A DNA stretch of 64,000 nucleotides from Aurantimonas coralicida. GTDB lineage: Bacteria > Pseudomonadota > Alphaproteobacteria > Rhizobiales > Rhizobiaceae. The stretch spans positions 1-64,000 of the forward strand of contig DRFF01000189.1 in assembly GCA_011050685.1 (NCBI GenBank), in the 5' to 3' direction. The translations under genes were made by a program, and so were the position numbers. The stretch's first letter is position 1. Every line of letters begins with the position of its first letter. A model generated the notes under the pieces. That model worked only from the letters and a program-made list of their open reading frames with translations, made no database searches and was not told the origin of the DNA. Of this stretch, positions 52,063-60,804 are shown piece by piece.

Positions 52063-52709
52063 GCGGCCTCGGCCACCACGTTGGCGCCGCGCTCGATGCC
52101 CCAGACGTGGTCGAGCACGGTGTGCGAATGGGTGAGTTCCGACATGCTCATGACGATCGAGAGCGCGTCGCTCTTCAACGCCGAGATCACGTCCGATAGC
52201 CGCTGCGCCAGCGCCGGCGCCACGCCCTCGAACGGCTCGTCGAGCAAAAGGAGGCGCGTGCCGACCGTCAGCGCTCGGCCCAGCGCCACCATCTTCTGCT
52301 GTCCGCCGGACAACAATAGCGCCTTGCGGTCCGACATGGTCGCCAGTTCCGGCATGATCTCGTAGACCACCTTGAGGCGTGCGGCGCCATCGACGGAGGT
52401 CACCCAGGTGGGCAGAAGGATGTTTTCCTCCACCGTCAACTCGGGGATCAACCCACGCGTCTCGGGCATGTAGCCGATGCCCAAGCTGGCCCTTTTATGC
52501 ACTTCCAGCCCGGTGATGTCGTTGCCGTCGAAATGCAGACGTCCCTGCGTCAACTTGGTGATGCCCATGATGGTGCGCATCACCGTCGTCTTGCCGGCGC
52601 CGTTGCGGCCGGCAAGGCCGACCATCTCGCCGGCGCCGACCTCGAGCGAAAAGCCGCGCACGGCCTCGACCGAGCCGATCTTTACGTGGGCGTCCTTCAG
52701 GCTGAGCAT
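52059..52709 (-). CDS. livF: Branched-chain-type ABC transporter ATP-binding protein LivF
   Basis: This 216-residue ATPase has Walker A GRNGAGKTTVM, the LivF-type IGYMPETRGLIPELTVEENI, signature LSGGQQKMVALGRAL and Walker B LLLDEPFEGVAP. It is slightly shorter than the usual 230-240 residues. The ATG at 52709 gives the family start (MLSLKDAHVKIGSVEAVRG). It lies four bases after livG and overlaps the acyl-CoA synthetase start by four. Confidence 0.92.
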   Translation of the reverse strand: MLSLKDAHVKIGSVEAVRGFSLEVGAGEMVGLAGRNGAGKTTVMRTIMGITKLTQGRLHFDGNDITGLEVHKRASLGIGYMPETRGLIPELTVEENILLPTWVTSVDGAARLKVVYEIMPELATMSDRKALLLSGGQQKMVALGRALTVGTRLLLLDEPFEGVAPALAQRLSDVISALKSDALSIVMSMSELTHSHTVLDHVWGIERGANVVAEAA

Positions 52710-52713
52710 CGGT

Positions 52714-53466
52714 CTACCTCGCCGTTCCGGTGACATATTTCTGCACCGCCGGGTCCGAGAGCACCTCGTCGGGTGCGTCGTCGGCGATGATCTCGCCGGC
52801 GTAGAAGGCGAGCACCCGGTCGGCGTAGCGGGTCACGATATCCATGTCGTGCTCGACGAAGATCACCGCAGCGTCCTCGCCTGAAAGCGCCTTCATCACT
52901 CGGTCCATCAGCGGAAACTTTTCTTCCGAACTGACGCCGGAGGTCGGCTCGTCGAGCAATAGCACCCTTGGACGGCTCGCCAGCGCCATGGCGATATCGA
53001 TCAGCTTGCGGACGCCGCCGGGCAATTCGTCGACCGGCTGTTCGGCATAGTCGGACAGGCCGAAACGGCCCAGCATTTCATGCGCCCGGTCTAGCGATTC
53101 CTCGGTATGGGCCGGACGGAAGAAGGACGGGCGGTCCTTCCTGGCGATGTCGATGGCAACCAGAATGTTGTCGACCGGCGTCATGGTTTCGCAAAGCTGC
53201 GGGATCTGGAAGGAGCGGCACATGCCGCGCCGGGTGATGCGCCGCGGCGCGAGACCGGTCACGTCCCGGCCGTCGAGCAGCACCTGCCCGGAATCGGGCT
53301 TGAGATAGCCGGTGACCATGTTCACGAAGGTCGTCTTGCCCGCTCCGTTCGCGCCGATGAGCGAAAGCCGCGCTGTCGGGGTGACGGAGATATTGATGTC
53401 ATTGGCCGCCACCAGCGCGCCGAAGGATTTCATGAGGCCGCGCGCCTCGAGAACGGCTTCGCTCAT
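52714..53466 (-). CDS. livG: Branched-chain-type ABC transporter ATP-binding protein LivG
   Basis: This 250-residue ATPase has Walker A GANGAGKTTFVNMVTGYLKP, the LivG-type GMCRSFQIPQLCETMTPVDNI, Walker B VLLLDEPTSGV and the switch EHDMD. The ABC signature reads ELPGGVRKLIDIAMAL in place of LSGGxQ, with Ser replaced by Pro, a change at the ATP-sensing signature that might lower activity at one of the two sites. The ATG at 53466 overlaps the LivM stop (ATGA), so the two are translationally coupled. Confidence 0.9.
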   Translation of the reverse strand: MSEAVLEARGLMKSFGALVAANDINISVTPTARLSLIGANGAGKTTFVNMVTGYLKPDSGQVLLDGRDVTGLAPRRITRRGMCRSFQIPQLCETMTPVDNILVAIDIARKDRPSFFRPAHTEESLDRAHEMLGRFGLSDYAEQPVDELPGGVRKLIDIAMALASRPRVLLLDEPTSGVSSEEKFPLMDRVMKALSGEDAAVIFVEHDMDIVTRYADRVLAFYAGEIIADDAPDEVLSDPAVQKYVTGTAR

Positions 53467-54458
53467 TCGGCTGGCTCCTCGTCCGGGGTGGTGTTCCGCG
53501 CCCGCCATTTCGATGCGGCCCGTCCGCCCGTAGCGCCGGCCCACAGCGATCCGAAGCCGCGCGGCAGGAACAGAATGACCAGCAGCAGGAACAGGCCGAG
53601 CGCGAGCTGCCAGCTGTCGGGGAAATATTGGTTGGCGAAGGACCGCACGAGTTCGGTGATCAGCGCCGCGCCGAACACCGCGACGACGCTCGCATAGCCG
53701 CCGAGGACAGCGATGAACACGACTTCGCCGGACGTTGTCCAGTAGGCGAAGAACGGGTCGATATGCCCCAGCGCGACACCGTTGAGCACGCCGCCGAGGC
53801 CGGCCAGTACGCCCGCGAGGATGAAATTGCGGGCGGTGAGGGCGAAGACCGAGGCGCCGAGATATTCGACTCTCAATTCATTCTCCCGCGCCGCCAGCGA
53901 GATCAGCCCCGGACCGCTATCGAAATAGATGCGGCAGACCGCCGCGGCGATGGCTGCGACGCCCACTGCCACGGCGAAGAGTGCGAAATCGGCGGACCCG
54001 GTGCCCGGCAGATAGCCGAGAAAAGTGGGCTGCGGCACGTTGAAGCCGTCCGAACCGCCGATCGCCGTGACCTTGGCGAGAACCCCGTACAGCACCATCG
54101 ACAGGGCCATGGTCAGCATGGCGAAGAAGATGCCGCGATAGCGCGCGATCAGAGGCGAGACCAAGGCGGCGACGAGACCGCCGGAAAACCCGCCGATAGT
54201 CAGCAGCACGAAGACATCGGTAATTCCCCACCGGCTGGCCAGCATGCCCGACACATAGGCGCCGACGCAGTAGTAGAGCCCCTGGCCGAAGGAGACGAGA
54301 CCGCCGCGCATCAGGGCGACGATGCCGAGCGCGATCAGCCCGAAGGCGATCGCCTTGGTCATGGTGAAGAGCAGCCAGAGCGGCAGCATCCAGCCCAGCG
54401 CGATGAAGACGATGGCGCCGAGGACGGCGATGGCGAGAGTTCGTAGAGGCGCGCTCAT
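53463..54458 (-). CDS. livM: Branched-chain-type ABC transporter permease LivM
   Basis: This 331-residue membrane protein has the LivM pattern: AIAFGLIALGIVALMRGGLVSFGQGLYYCVGAYVSGMLASRW, LIARYRGIFFAMLTMALSMVLYGV and a C-terminal LFLLLVILFLPRGFGSLW. The S-F-G-Q-G motif is conserved. It pairs with LivH, whose gene overlaps it by four bases upstream. The tail after the last span is short and charged. Confidence 0.92.
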   Translation of the reverse strand: MSAPLRTLAIAVLGAIVFIALGWMLPLWLLFTMTKAIAFGLIALGIVALMRGGLVSFGQGLYYCVGAYVSGMLASRWGITDVFVLLTIGGFSGGLVAALVSPLIARYRGIFFAMLTMALSMVLYGVLAKVTAIGGSDGFNVPQPTFLGYLPGTGSADFALFAVAVGVAAIAAAVCRIYFDSGPGLISLAARENELRVEYLGASVFALTARNFILAGVLAGLGGVLNGVALGHIDPFFAYWTTSGEVVFIAVLGGYASVVAVFGAALITELVRSFANQYFPDSWQLALGLFLLLVILFLPRGFGSLWAGATGGRAASKWRARNTTPDEEPAE

Positions 54459-55351
54459 ATCTTGCGCGCCTGGACCGGGGTGAACAGGCCTTCGGGCCGG
54501 AAGATCAGCACGACGACCATGACCAGATAGATGATGAAGATCTCCGCCTCCGGTATTTCATAGACCGCGAAGGATCGCGCCAGTCCGACGATCAGCGCCC
54601 CGATCGCGGCACCGGGAATCGAGCCGAGGCCGCCGATGATGACGACCGCGAAGCTGACGATGATCACGCTGACGCTGATGCCCGGCTGCACCGAAATGAG
54701 CGGGCTGGTGAAAGCCCCGCCGAGGGCGGCGAGAAAGACGCCGAGACCAAAGGCGAGCAGATAGATCCGGGTGACGTTGACGCCCATGGCGGCGCTCACC
54801 TCCGGCTCGTTGATCACCGCGACGGTGATCTTGCCGATCCGGGTGCGGGTGAGGCCAAGCCAGACGCCGACGCCGCAGACGATCGCCAGCCCGATCAGCG
54901 CGATGTCGTAGCCGACATAGAACAGGCTGCCGACCTCGACATTGCCGAACAGATTGCGCGGCTCGAAGACGTAATAGGGATCGACACCGAAGATCATCTT
55001 GGTGATGTCCTCCAGCATCAGGAACACCGCGTAGGTCACCAGCAGAACGAGAACCTCGTCGCGGCCGTAGAAAAACCGCAGCAGCCCGCGCTCGATGAGT
55101 GGGGCGACGACGATGGCGACGGCCAGCGCTGCAATGAACATCGCAACGAGGCTGAACCATTCGGGCAGGCCCCAGCCGGCGAACAAGGGCACGGCGACCG
55201 CGGCGGCATAGGCGCCGAGGGCGTACAGGCCGCCATGGGCGAAGTTGAGGATGCGCAACACGCCGAAAACGAGCGTCAGCCCGAGCGCGACGATGAACAG
55301 CCAGGAAGCGTAGATCAGTCCGTCGAGAATGATGGTGAGAACGATGTCCAT
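54455..55351 (-). CDS. livH: Branched-chain-type ABC transporter permease LivH
   Basis: This 298-residue membrane protein has LIYASWLFIVALGLTLVFGVLRILNFAHGGLYALGAYAA with the LivH hallmark N-F-A-H-G-x-L-Y, and the C-terminal VVIIGGLGSIPGAAIGALIVGLARSF. A GTG at 55366 is an alternative start five codons upstream. It follows the binding-protein gene across 78 bases that contain a strong hairpin. Confidence 0.92.
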   Translation of the reverse strand: MDIVLTIILDGLIYASWLFIVALGLTLVFGVLRILNFAHGGLYALGAYAAAVAVPLFAGWGLPEWFSLVAMFIAALAVAIVVAPLIERGLLRFFYGRDEVLVLLVTYAVFLMLEDITKMIFGVDPYYVFEPRNLFGNVEVGSLFYVGYDIALIGLAIVCGVGVWLGLTRTRIGKITVAVINEPEVSAAMGVNVTRIYLLAFGLGVFLAALGGAFTSPLISVQPGISVSVIIVSFAVVIIGGLGSIPGAAIGALIVGLARSFAVYEIPEAEIFIIYLVMVVVLIFRPEGLFTPVQARKI

Positions 55352-55386
55352 CGCGGCGTGGTCCACCCGTCGCAGGATTGCGGTTA

Positions 55387-55409
55387 ACCGGGCCGCGAAG
55401 CGGCCCGGT
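55387..55409 (-). promoter_or_regulatory. Intercistronic stem-loop after a binding-protein gene
   Basis: Ten-base arms ACCGGGCCGC (55387-55396) and GCGGCCCGGT (55400-55409) are exact complements around a three-base loop. The hairpin sits 20 bases after the binding-protein stop and before livH. In the transcribed direction TTAACC follows it, with no true U-run. Confidence 0.65.
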
Positions 55410-55429
55410 CGTTTTGCCGTGTCAGATCA

Positions 55430-56734
55430 TCATTCGCATGTGGCGCCGGGGAAGCCGGCGTTGATCCATTCGAGACCCTTCATGTCGGCCGGCGGGTTCA
55501 CGCAGCGCGCGTCGAACCGAATGATGTCGTCGAGGATGATCTCGCCGTTCTCATCCTTCTTCGAACGGCCGAAGCCGATCGGCTGGATCGCCTGGTGGCC
55601 GTTGCCGTTGACCATCTCGATCAGGCCGCCGGGGCTTTCCCAGCTGAGCCCCTTCATGGCCGCGGCGAGTTCGTCGCTGCTGGGCTTCTTGCCGCCGTTT
55701 TCGGCCATGGCCTTTTCGACCGCAGTCTTCAGGCCGAGGATCGCCTGCGCCATGCGATAGGGCGCCTGCACCGGCATGACGTCGTAGGTGGACTCGTAAT
55801 TGTCCTTCCACCACGTATTCAGCTCGGATTCAGGCGCCATGAAACCGTAGGCACCACGGGCCCCGACGATCGCCCCCTCGGGCATGTTTTTGCCGAGCGG
55901 CGGCAACGAGTGATCGCCGGCGGAAAATGCCACCTGGCTGCGCTGGAACAGGCCGCGCGGCAGCGATTGCAGGATCAGCGCCTGCAAGTCGCCGCCCCAG
56001 AGCGACGAATGCACAACGTCGGCCTTGCCCTGCAGCAGGGCCGAAATCTCGGTGCCGTACTGGCCGGCGCCGAAGGCGGGGAAAAGCTCCGCGGTCACGG
56101 TCGCGTCGGGATAGATCTGTCCCATGGCGGCTTTGAAGTCGCCCCAGCTGTCCTGACCCCAGGCGTAGTCCTGGTTGATGCCGGAGAAGGTCTCGACCTT
56201 GATATCCAGGGCTTTCAGGTAGCGGGCCAGCCCGACGTTGTCCTGGGTTGCGTGAGCCGCGGTGCGGAAGACGTATTCGTAGTCATTTTCCTCGAAGACC
56301 CGGGGTGTGCCGCAATCATAGAGGATCGTGAACTGCTTGAGTTCCTCGGCCACCGGCGCGACGGCCAGACAGTCGCCGGAGCCGACATAGCCGACCACCA
56401 CGTCGACATTCTCACGCTGTACGAGGTTGCGGTATTCCTGCACCTGCACCGTGGCGCCGCCGGCTTCGTCGATCACCACCGGCTCGATCGTCAATCCGCC
56501 GAAGCCCTTGGTGTCGTAAGGGGCGGGGGCCTCGCCGGCGTTCAGTTTCTCGATCAGCATCTTGCCGCCGTCCCAAGCGGGGACGCCGAAGCTCTGGGCG
56601 GCCTGGCCGGACAGGAAGGTGACCACGCCGATCTTGAACGTCTCCTGCGCCGCGGCGGCGCCGGTCAAGGCGAAGGCGGCCGTGGTGGCCATCAGCGCGG
56701 CGGCGATGCCGGCGTGTGAAGATTTCTGTTTCAT
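55430..56734 (-). CDS. Branched-chain-type ABC transporter substrate-binding protein
   Basis: This 434-residue exported protein has a Sec-type signal peptide (hydrophobic ALMATTAAFALTGAAAAQ) and a LivJ-type mature start (FKIGVVTFLSGQAAQSFGVPAWDGGKMLIEKLNAG). AGGAGG lies seven bases before the ATG. Three cysteine-containing regions (SGDCLAVAP, LYDCGTP and the C-terminal ARCVNPP to GATCE) may form disulfides. It is the first gene of the operon. The downstream acyl-CoA synthetase suggests that the ligand is a carboxylic acid; this is an inference. Confidence 0.9.
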   Translation of the reverse strand: MKQKSSHAGIAAALMATTAAFALTGAAAAQETFKIGVVTFLSGQAAQSFGVPAWDGGKMLIEKLNAGEAPAPYDTKGFGGLTIEPVVIDEAGGATVQVQEYRNLVQRENVDVVVGYVGSGDCLAVAPVAEELKQFTILYDCGTPRVFEENDYEYVFRTAAHATQDNVGLARYLKALDIKVETFSGINQDYAWGQDSWGDFKAAMGQIYPDATVTAELFPAFGAGQYGTEISALLQGKADVVHSSLWGGDLQALILQSLPRGLFQRSQVAFSAGDHSLPPLGKNMPEGAIVGARGAYGFMAPESELNTWWKDNYESTYDVMPVQAPYRMAQAILGLKTAVEKAMAENGGKKPSSDELAAAMKGLSWESPGGLIEMVNGNGHQAIQPIGFGRSKKDENGEIILDDIIRFDARCVNPPADMKGLEWINAGFPGATCE

Positions 56735-56852
56735 TGACGTTTCCTCCTCTTTGGAGGTCCGTTTCGCGCAGACTGCGGCGGACCTTGTTTATCGGTTTGC
56801 GGTGGGTGTTCAGGGCCGCCGGTCTCCCATACCGGTCGGCCAAGCTCTGTCG

Positions 56853-57671
56853 TTAACGGCGGGCGCCTCCCTTTTGCGTCGCGGACAGATGCACCGGCTC
56901 GTCCGGATCGCAGCCCGCAAGGACGTAGCCACGCCGGAAGTCGTTGATGTGCCGGCGCATCCAATCCGCCGCCAGGGTCGCGTCGCGTTTCTTAAAGGCT
57001 GCAATGATGTGTTCGTGCGCCTCGATCAGCCGCGTGCCGGCCTGGCTCAGGCGCGGCAGCATCCGTTCATTTGCCGGAAACAGCAGCATCGCCGCCGGTT
57101 CGCGCGCCAATTGCCAGGTGGCATTGCCGGTTGCTTCGGCAATCAGCGCATGGAATTCGAGATCGAGCGTGGTCAGGACGCTTCCCTCGGTTACCGCCAC
57201 GCGGGTGCGAGCGAGGTTGTCCTCCAGCGTTTCGATCTGCTCGGGTTGGATCGCTAGCGCCGCCTGCGCCGCCGCCGCCGGCTCCAGCGCCAGCAGCAAC
57301 TGCCAGAGTTCGTCGAAACTGACGCGCTGCAGTGCCAGGGCGCGGCTGGCGCGCGTACTTAGATCCTCGGCACGTGGTGCCGAGGCATAAAGGCGCCGGC
57401 CGGTGCGGCGTTGCACCAGGCCGCTCTCTTCGAGCAGCCGCAAGCCTTCCCGCGTGGTAGAGCGATGGACGCCGAGGCGCGCCGCCAGTTCGGCCTCGGT
57501 CGGCAGCCGATCGCCGAGCGCGAGACGGCCGTCGAGAATCTCCCGCTCGATCGTCTCGAACACCAGCCGATAGGCCGGCGCGGACTCGATCGCCGCAAAA
57601 TGCGTCGCGGTGTCCTGGGTCTGCTGGGGCGCGGCAACACTCGATACCGCCCCCGGCGTTCGATCCGCCAT
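56853..57671 (-). CDS. GntR-family (FadR subfamily, FCD domain) transcriptional regulator
   Basis: This 272-residue regulator has a winged HTH (LVFETIEREILDGRLALGDRLPTEAELAARLGVHRSTTREGLRLLEESGLVQRRTGRRLYAS) and a C-terminal FCD domain with FHALIAEATGNATWQL and AHEHIIAAFKKRDATLAADWMRRHI. The ATG at 57671 is preferred: a TTG at 57758 lies inside a palindrome that looks like its own operator. The last residues are unusually basic. It is upstream of and co-directional with the transporter operon at 50443-56734, which it probably controls. Confidence 0.88.
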   Translation of the reverse strand: MADRTPGAVSSVAAPQQTQDTATHFAAIESAPAYRLVFETIEREILDGRLALGDRLPTEAELAARLGVHRSTTREGLRLLEESGLVQRRTGRRLYASAPRAEDLSTRASRALALQRVSFDELWQLLLALEPAAAAQAALAIQPEQIETLEDNLARTRVAVTEGSVLTTLDLEFHALIAEATGNATWQLAREPAAMLLFPANERMLPRLSQAGTRLIEAHEHIIAAFKKRDATLAADWMRRHINDFRRGYVLAGCDPDEPVHLSATQKGGARR

Positions 57672-57746
57672 TGGCAACACACGTCCCGACAAAGGCCGGG
57701 CCTCCTCCCATGAGTGCCGCGGCTCTTCCGGCCGTCGACGTTTCTC

Positions 57747-57759
57747 ATTGTCCGACAAT
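57747..57759. promoter_or_regulatory. 13-bp palindrome, possible FadR/GntR operator
   Basis: ATTGTC-C-GACAAT is a perfect dyad around one base, 76 bases upstream of the regulator's chosen start. FadR-type regulators often bind short dyads of the T-G-T-x-x-G-A-C-A class, so autoregulation is plausible. I found no second copy before the binding-protein gene at 56734. Confidence 0.45.
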
Positions 57760-57823
57760 CAGACTAAGCGGAGGATCAGGGAAGCGTCAACCGAGGTATG
57801 TGGTTCGCGAGGCTCCCTCGGCC

Positions 57824-58174
57824 TTATCCGCAGCGAACCTTGACGATCCGGTTCTCCGCGTCGGTTTCGAGGTTCAGTCGGGTCTCGACGAATTCCTGGG
57901 TAATCGGCTGATTGGGATAGAGCACGCGAACGTCCTCGGCCCCGGAGGCCGCCTTTGCCGCCTCCGTCGCCTCGACATTGGCGATCCGGCCGAGGACGAC
58001 GCGGGCGGCGTTGGCATTGCAGGCTTCCAGCTCGGGCGCGGGCATGCTCGGCCCACCGACCGGCATGGGCAAGCTTTGCGGCGGCGGCACCGGGTCGGCG
58101 CGGTTGCTCGCGGCGCAGCCCGCCGTGATGATCGCCACCCCCGAAAGGATTGCCAGTGAGAGGGTTCGTTGCAT
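57824..58174 (-). CDS. Lipoprotein of the peptidase inhibitor I78 family
   Basis: This 116-residue protein has a lipoprotein signal (QRTLSLAILSGVAIITAGC, lipobox cysteine at 20), a Pro-rich linker, then an I78-type domain: ACNANAARVVLGRI, DVRVLYPNQPITQEFVETRLNLETDAENRIVKVRCG. The two conserved cysteines (in EACNAN and VRCG) should form a disulfide. I78 proteins resemble inhibitors of serine proteases, so it may act in the periplasm against a trypsin-like target. The ATG at 58174 gives the lipobox; the frame extends upstream without support. Confidence 0.85.
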   Translation of the reverse strand: MQRTLSLAILSGVAIITAGCAASNRADPVPPPQSLPMPVGGPSMPAPELEACNANAARVVLGRIANVEATEAAKAASGAEDVRVLYPNQPITQEFVETRLNLETDAENRIVKVRCG

Positions 58175-58406
58175 GCCGCTTCCTTTATGATCCGCCGTGA
58201 TGCAGGCATTCGACCCTAGCGCAATCACCGCCCGGATCGAGGTGCATCCTCGTTGTCCGGGCGCAGATTAGCGCACCGTCCGCAAAAGACGAAAGCCAGC
58301 CACGAATCCGTGAGGATGGGCGATCCTTTTCCCGGCGGGAGCGGCGCCTATGTCATAGCCCCAACACCAATTCCTGCCCCCGACGCCGTGCCTTGGAGCC
58401 ATTGCC

Positions 58407-59408
58407 ATGAAATCCGTTCTCGCCGTCACCGCCGCCCTTGCCGGACTCGTCGCGATACCCTCCGCCGGTCAGGCTCAAGAAGGTTGCGGCACCATCCAGA
58501 TCGCCTCGATGAACTGGGCCTCGGCCGAGGTGATGGCCGCGATCGACCAGTTCATCCTCGAGAACGGTTTCGGCTGCGACGCGCAACTCGTGCCCGGCGA
58601 CACGATGCCGACCTTCACGTCGATGACCGAAAAGGGCGAGCCGGACGTCGCCCCGGAGATCTACGTCAAGCAGTTCAAGGAGCAGATCGAGACGGCGCTG
58701 AAGGAAGGCCGGATTGCCTACGGCGCCAAGGTGCTCAAGGATGGGTCGGAAGAGGGATTCTGGATTCCGCAATATCTCGCCGACGCGAATCCGGACATCG
58801 TCACGGTCTCGGATGCGTTGAAGCGTCCCGAGCTGTTCCCGTCGCCGCAATCGTCGGACAAGGGCGCTTTCTATGACTGTCCGGCGGGCTGGGGCTGCCA
58901 GATCGTCCTCCACAACTTCTTCAAGGCTTATGATGCCGAGGAAAAGGGGTTTGAACTCGTGCCGACCGGATCGGCCGCCGGTCTCGACGGCTCCATCGCA
59001 AACGCCTTCGAAGCCAGGCAAGGTTGGCTGGGCTATTATTGGTCCCCCACCGCGATCATCGCGCGGTATCCGATGAAGAAGCTTGAGTGGGACGTTCCTT
59101 ACGACGACGCCGAGTGGTTGAACTGCACGACCCAGGCGGATTGCGAGGACCCCAAGCTGAACGCCTGGACGGAAGCCGAGGTCTACACGCTGATGACGCC
59201 GAAGCTTGCCGAGGATTCGCCGGAAGCCGCCGCCTATCTTGAGCAGCGCGCCTGGGGCAATGAAACCGTCAACAAGATGTTGGCCTGGAAGGACAAGAAC
59301 CAGGCGACAGGAGAGGACACCGCGCTCTACTTCCTCGACACCGAGGAGGAGGTCTGGACCAAGTGGGTCTCGCCGGAGGTCGCCGAGAAGGTCAAGGAAG
59401 CGCTCTAA
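58407..59408 (+). CDS. Glycine-betaine/proline-type ABC transporter substrate-binding protein (orphan)
   Basis: This 333-residue exported protein has a signal peptide (LAVTAALAGLVAIPSAGQAQ) and an OpuAC-type fold: IQIASMNWASAEVMAAIDQFILENGFGCDAQLVPGDTMPTF, then EGFWIPQYLADANPDI and FEARQGWLGYYWSPTAIIARY, whose tryptophans and tyrosines could form the aromatic cage for a quaternary amine. No permease or ATPase gene lies beside it, so it must work with a transporter encoded elsewhere. The gene stands alone with a 232-base upstream gap. Confidence 0.85.
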   Translation: MKSVLAVTAALAGLVAIPSAGQAQEGCGTIQIASMNWASAEVMAAIDQFILENGFGCDAQLVPGDTMPTFTSMTEKGEPDVAPEIYVKQFKEQIETALKEGRIAYGAKVLKDGSEEGFWIPQYLADANPDIVTVSDALKRPELFPSPQSSDKGAFYDCPAGWGCQIVLHNFFKAYDAEEKGFELVPTGSAAGLDGSIANAFEARQGWLGYYWSPTAIIARYPMKKLEWDVPYDDAEWLNCTTQADCEDPKLNAWTEAEVYTLMTPKLAEDSPEAAAYLEQRAWGNETVNKMLAWKDKNQATGEDTALYFLDTEEEVWTKWVSPEVAEKVKEAL

Positions 59409-59454
59409 CTTCTCGCGCTATATCAATGCGCCGGGCTGCCATAAGCGACATTCG

Positions 59455-59880
59455 TCAGATGATCGCGGAAAGCCCGGCGACAATGGCCCAAAACGCGGCG
59501 CCAACCATCGCCAGCAGCGACAGGCCTGTGCCCCCCGAGCGTTGCCAGCCGGGCGCATCCGCGGCGGTAAAATGCAGCGCGTGCAGGAATCGGCCGGCGG
59601 TCAGAAGCAGGCCAAACCCGTGGATCGCCCAGGCCGGCCCGCCGAGAAGGGCAACGGCAAGCAGCGTGATCAGCGTCACCGGGATGAATTCCATGGCGTT
59701 CGCGTGGCCGCGCATGATCCGGATCATGCGCGGATTGCCGCCGTCGCCCATTAACACCTTCTCGCTCTGGCGCACGCGCCCGGTCTGGAACGCCAGCCAG
59801 ACGAGAATCAGCGTGTTGAGGCCCGCGTAGATCGCGAGAGCCCCGATCGCATCGGTGGTCGCTTCCAACATGGTGTTCAT
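59455..59880 (-). CDS. MAPEG-family membrane protein
   Basis: This 141-residue four-span membrane protein matches the MAPEG family (glutathione- and eicosanoid-related membrane proteins): IYAGLNTLILVWLAFQTGRVRQ, the conserved RxxRMRGHANAMEFIPVTLITLLAVALLGG and FLHALHFTA. The R-x-x-x-N-x-x-E-x-x-P signature is present as RGHANAMEFIP. Bacterial function is mostly unknown. It is convergent with the glycine-betaine-type binding-protein gene. Confidence 0.88.
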   Translation of the reverse strand: MNTMLEATTDAIGALAIYAGLNTLILVWLAFQTGRVRQSEKVLMGDGGNPRMIRIMRGHANAMEFIPVTLITLLAVALLGGPAWAIHGFGLLLTAGRFLHALHFTAADAPGWQRSGGTGLSLLAMVGAAFWAIVAGLSAII

Positions 59881-60105
59881 CCCGTACCGGCGGCGCGTTC
59901 GCGGCCTGATCCGTAGGGTTTAAGGCGGTGTCGCTGGGATGTCGATCCGGGTCGTAACGCCAGGTTGTCCCCATCTATTACCCACCGGCAGACCCGTCCC
60001 GTCATGGAGGAGGCGCGTTCATCGCGTCTTTCAGCTAGTCTTCGTTTGGTCGGCATCCGCGACATCGGCAGATGTCATGCGCGTGCGAACCAAAGGGGCG
60101 AAGCT

Positions 60106-60687
60106 ATGATGCCACTGCTGCTGGGACTGATCGTTTTCCTGGGGGTTCACTCGCTGCAGATCTTCGCTGACGATGGGCGGGGCCGGCTGATCGCTCGCCT
60201 GGGCGAGAGCCAGTTCAAGCTTACCTATTCGGCCCTATCCTTGATCGGGCTGCTACTGATCATTTTCGGCTATGGGCAGGCGAGGGCGGACGCCAGCGTG
60301 CTCTGGTCGCCGCCGACCGGCCTTCGCCATCTGGTATTCCTTCTCGTGCCGGTGGCGTTCATCCTTGTTGCCAGTGCTTACTCCCCGGCGGGCCACATCA
60401 AGGCCATGGTTCGTCATCCGATGGTGCTCGGCGTCGCAATCTGGGCCTTGGCCCATCTCCTCGTCAACGGCACCGACGCCGACCTCGTGCTGTTCGGCGG
60501 CTTCCTGGCTTGGGCGCTCGTCGACTACGCCAGCGCGCTTCGGCGGACCGCGACGGGCACTGCGCAAGCGACCGCCGCCAAAAACCTTCGCGGCGACCTG
60601 ATCGCGGTGGTCATTGGCCTCGTCCTGTCCGCCGCTTTTTTGTTCGGACTGCATGGCTGGCTCATCGGCGTGCCGCTGCTTCGATAG
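60106..60687 (+). CDS. NnrU-family membrane protein
   Basis: This 193-residue membrane protein matches NnrU: LLGLIVFLGVHSLQIF, LIARLGESQFKLTYSALSLIGLLLIIFGYG, GHIKAMVRHPMVLGVAIWALAHLLVNGD and a C-terminal span. NnrU was first found with nitric oxide reductase genes in denitrifiers and resembles part of an isoprenoid or methyltransferase-like membrane family, but no nor or nir gene is seen here. The ATG at 60106 has AAAGGGGCGAAG just upstream; the longer frame from 59965 lacks support. Confidence 0.88.
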   Translation: MMPLLLGLIVFLGVHSLQIFADDGRGRLIARLGESQFKLTYSALSLIGLLLIIFGYGQARADASVLWSPPTGLRHLVFLLVPVAFILVASAYSPAGHIKAMVRHPMVLGVAIWALAHLLVNGTDADLVLFGGFLAWALVDYASALRRTATGTAQATAAKNLRGDLIAVVIGLVLSAAFLFGLHGWLIGVPLLR

Positions 60688-60804
60688 GATCGGCAAGAGC
60701 TTGCCCTTTCACAGATGCGAAAAATCGTTAGAAGACGCCATGTCCGTTGTGTGCGTCGGCTGCGGCGGATGATGTGCCGCGACGATTTTTCGAAGAGTGG
60801 GTGA

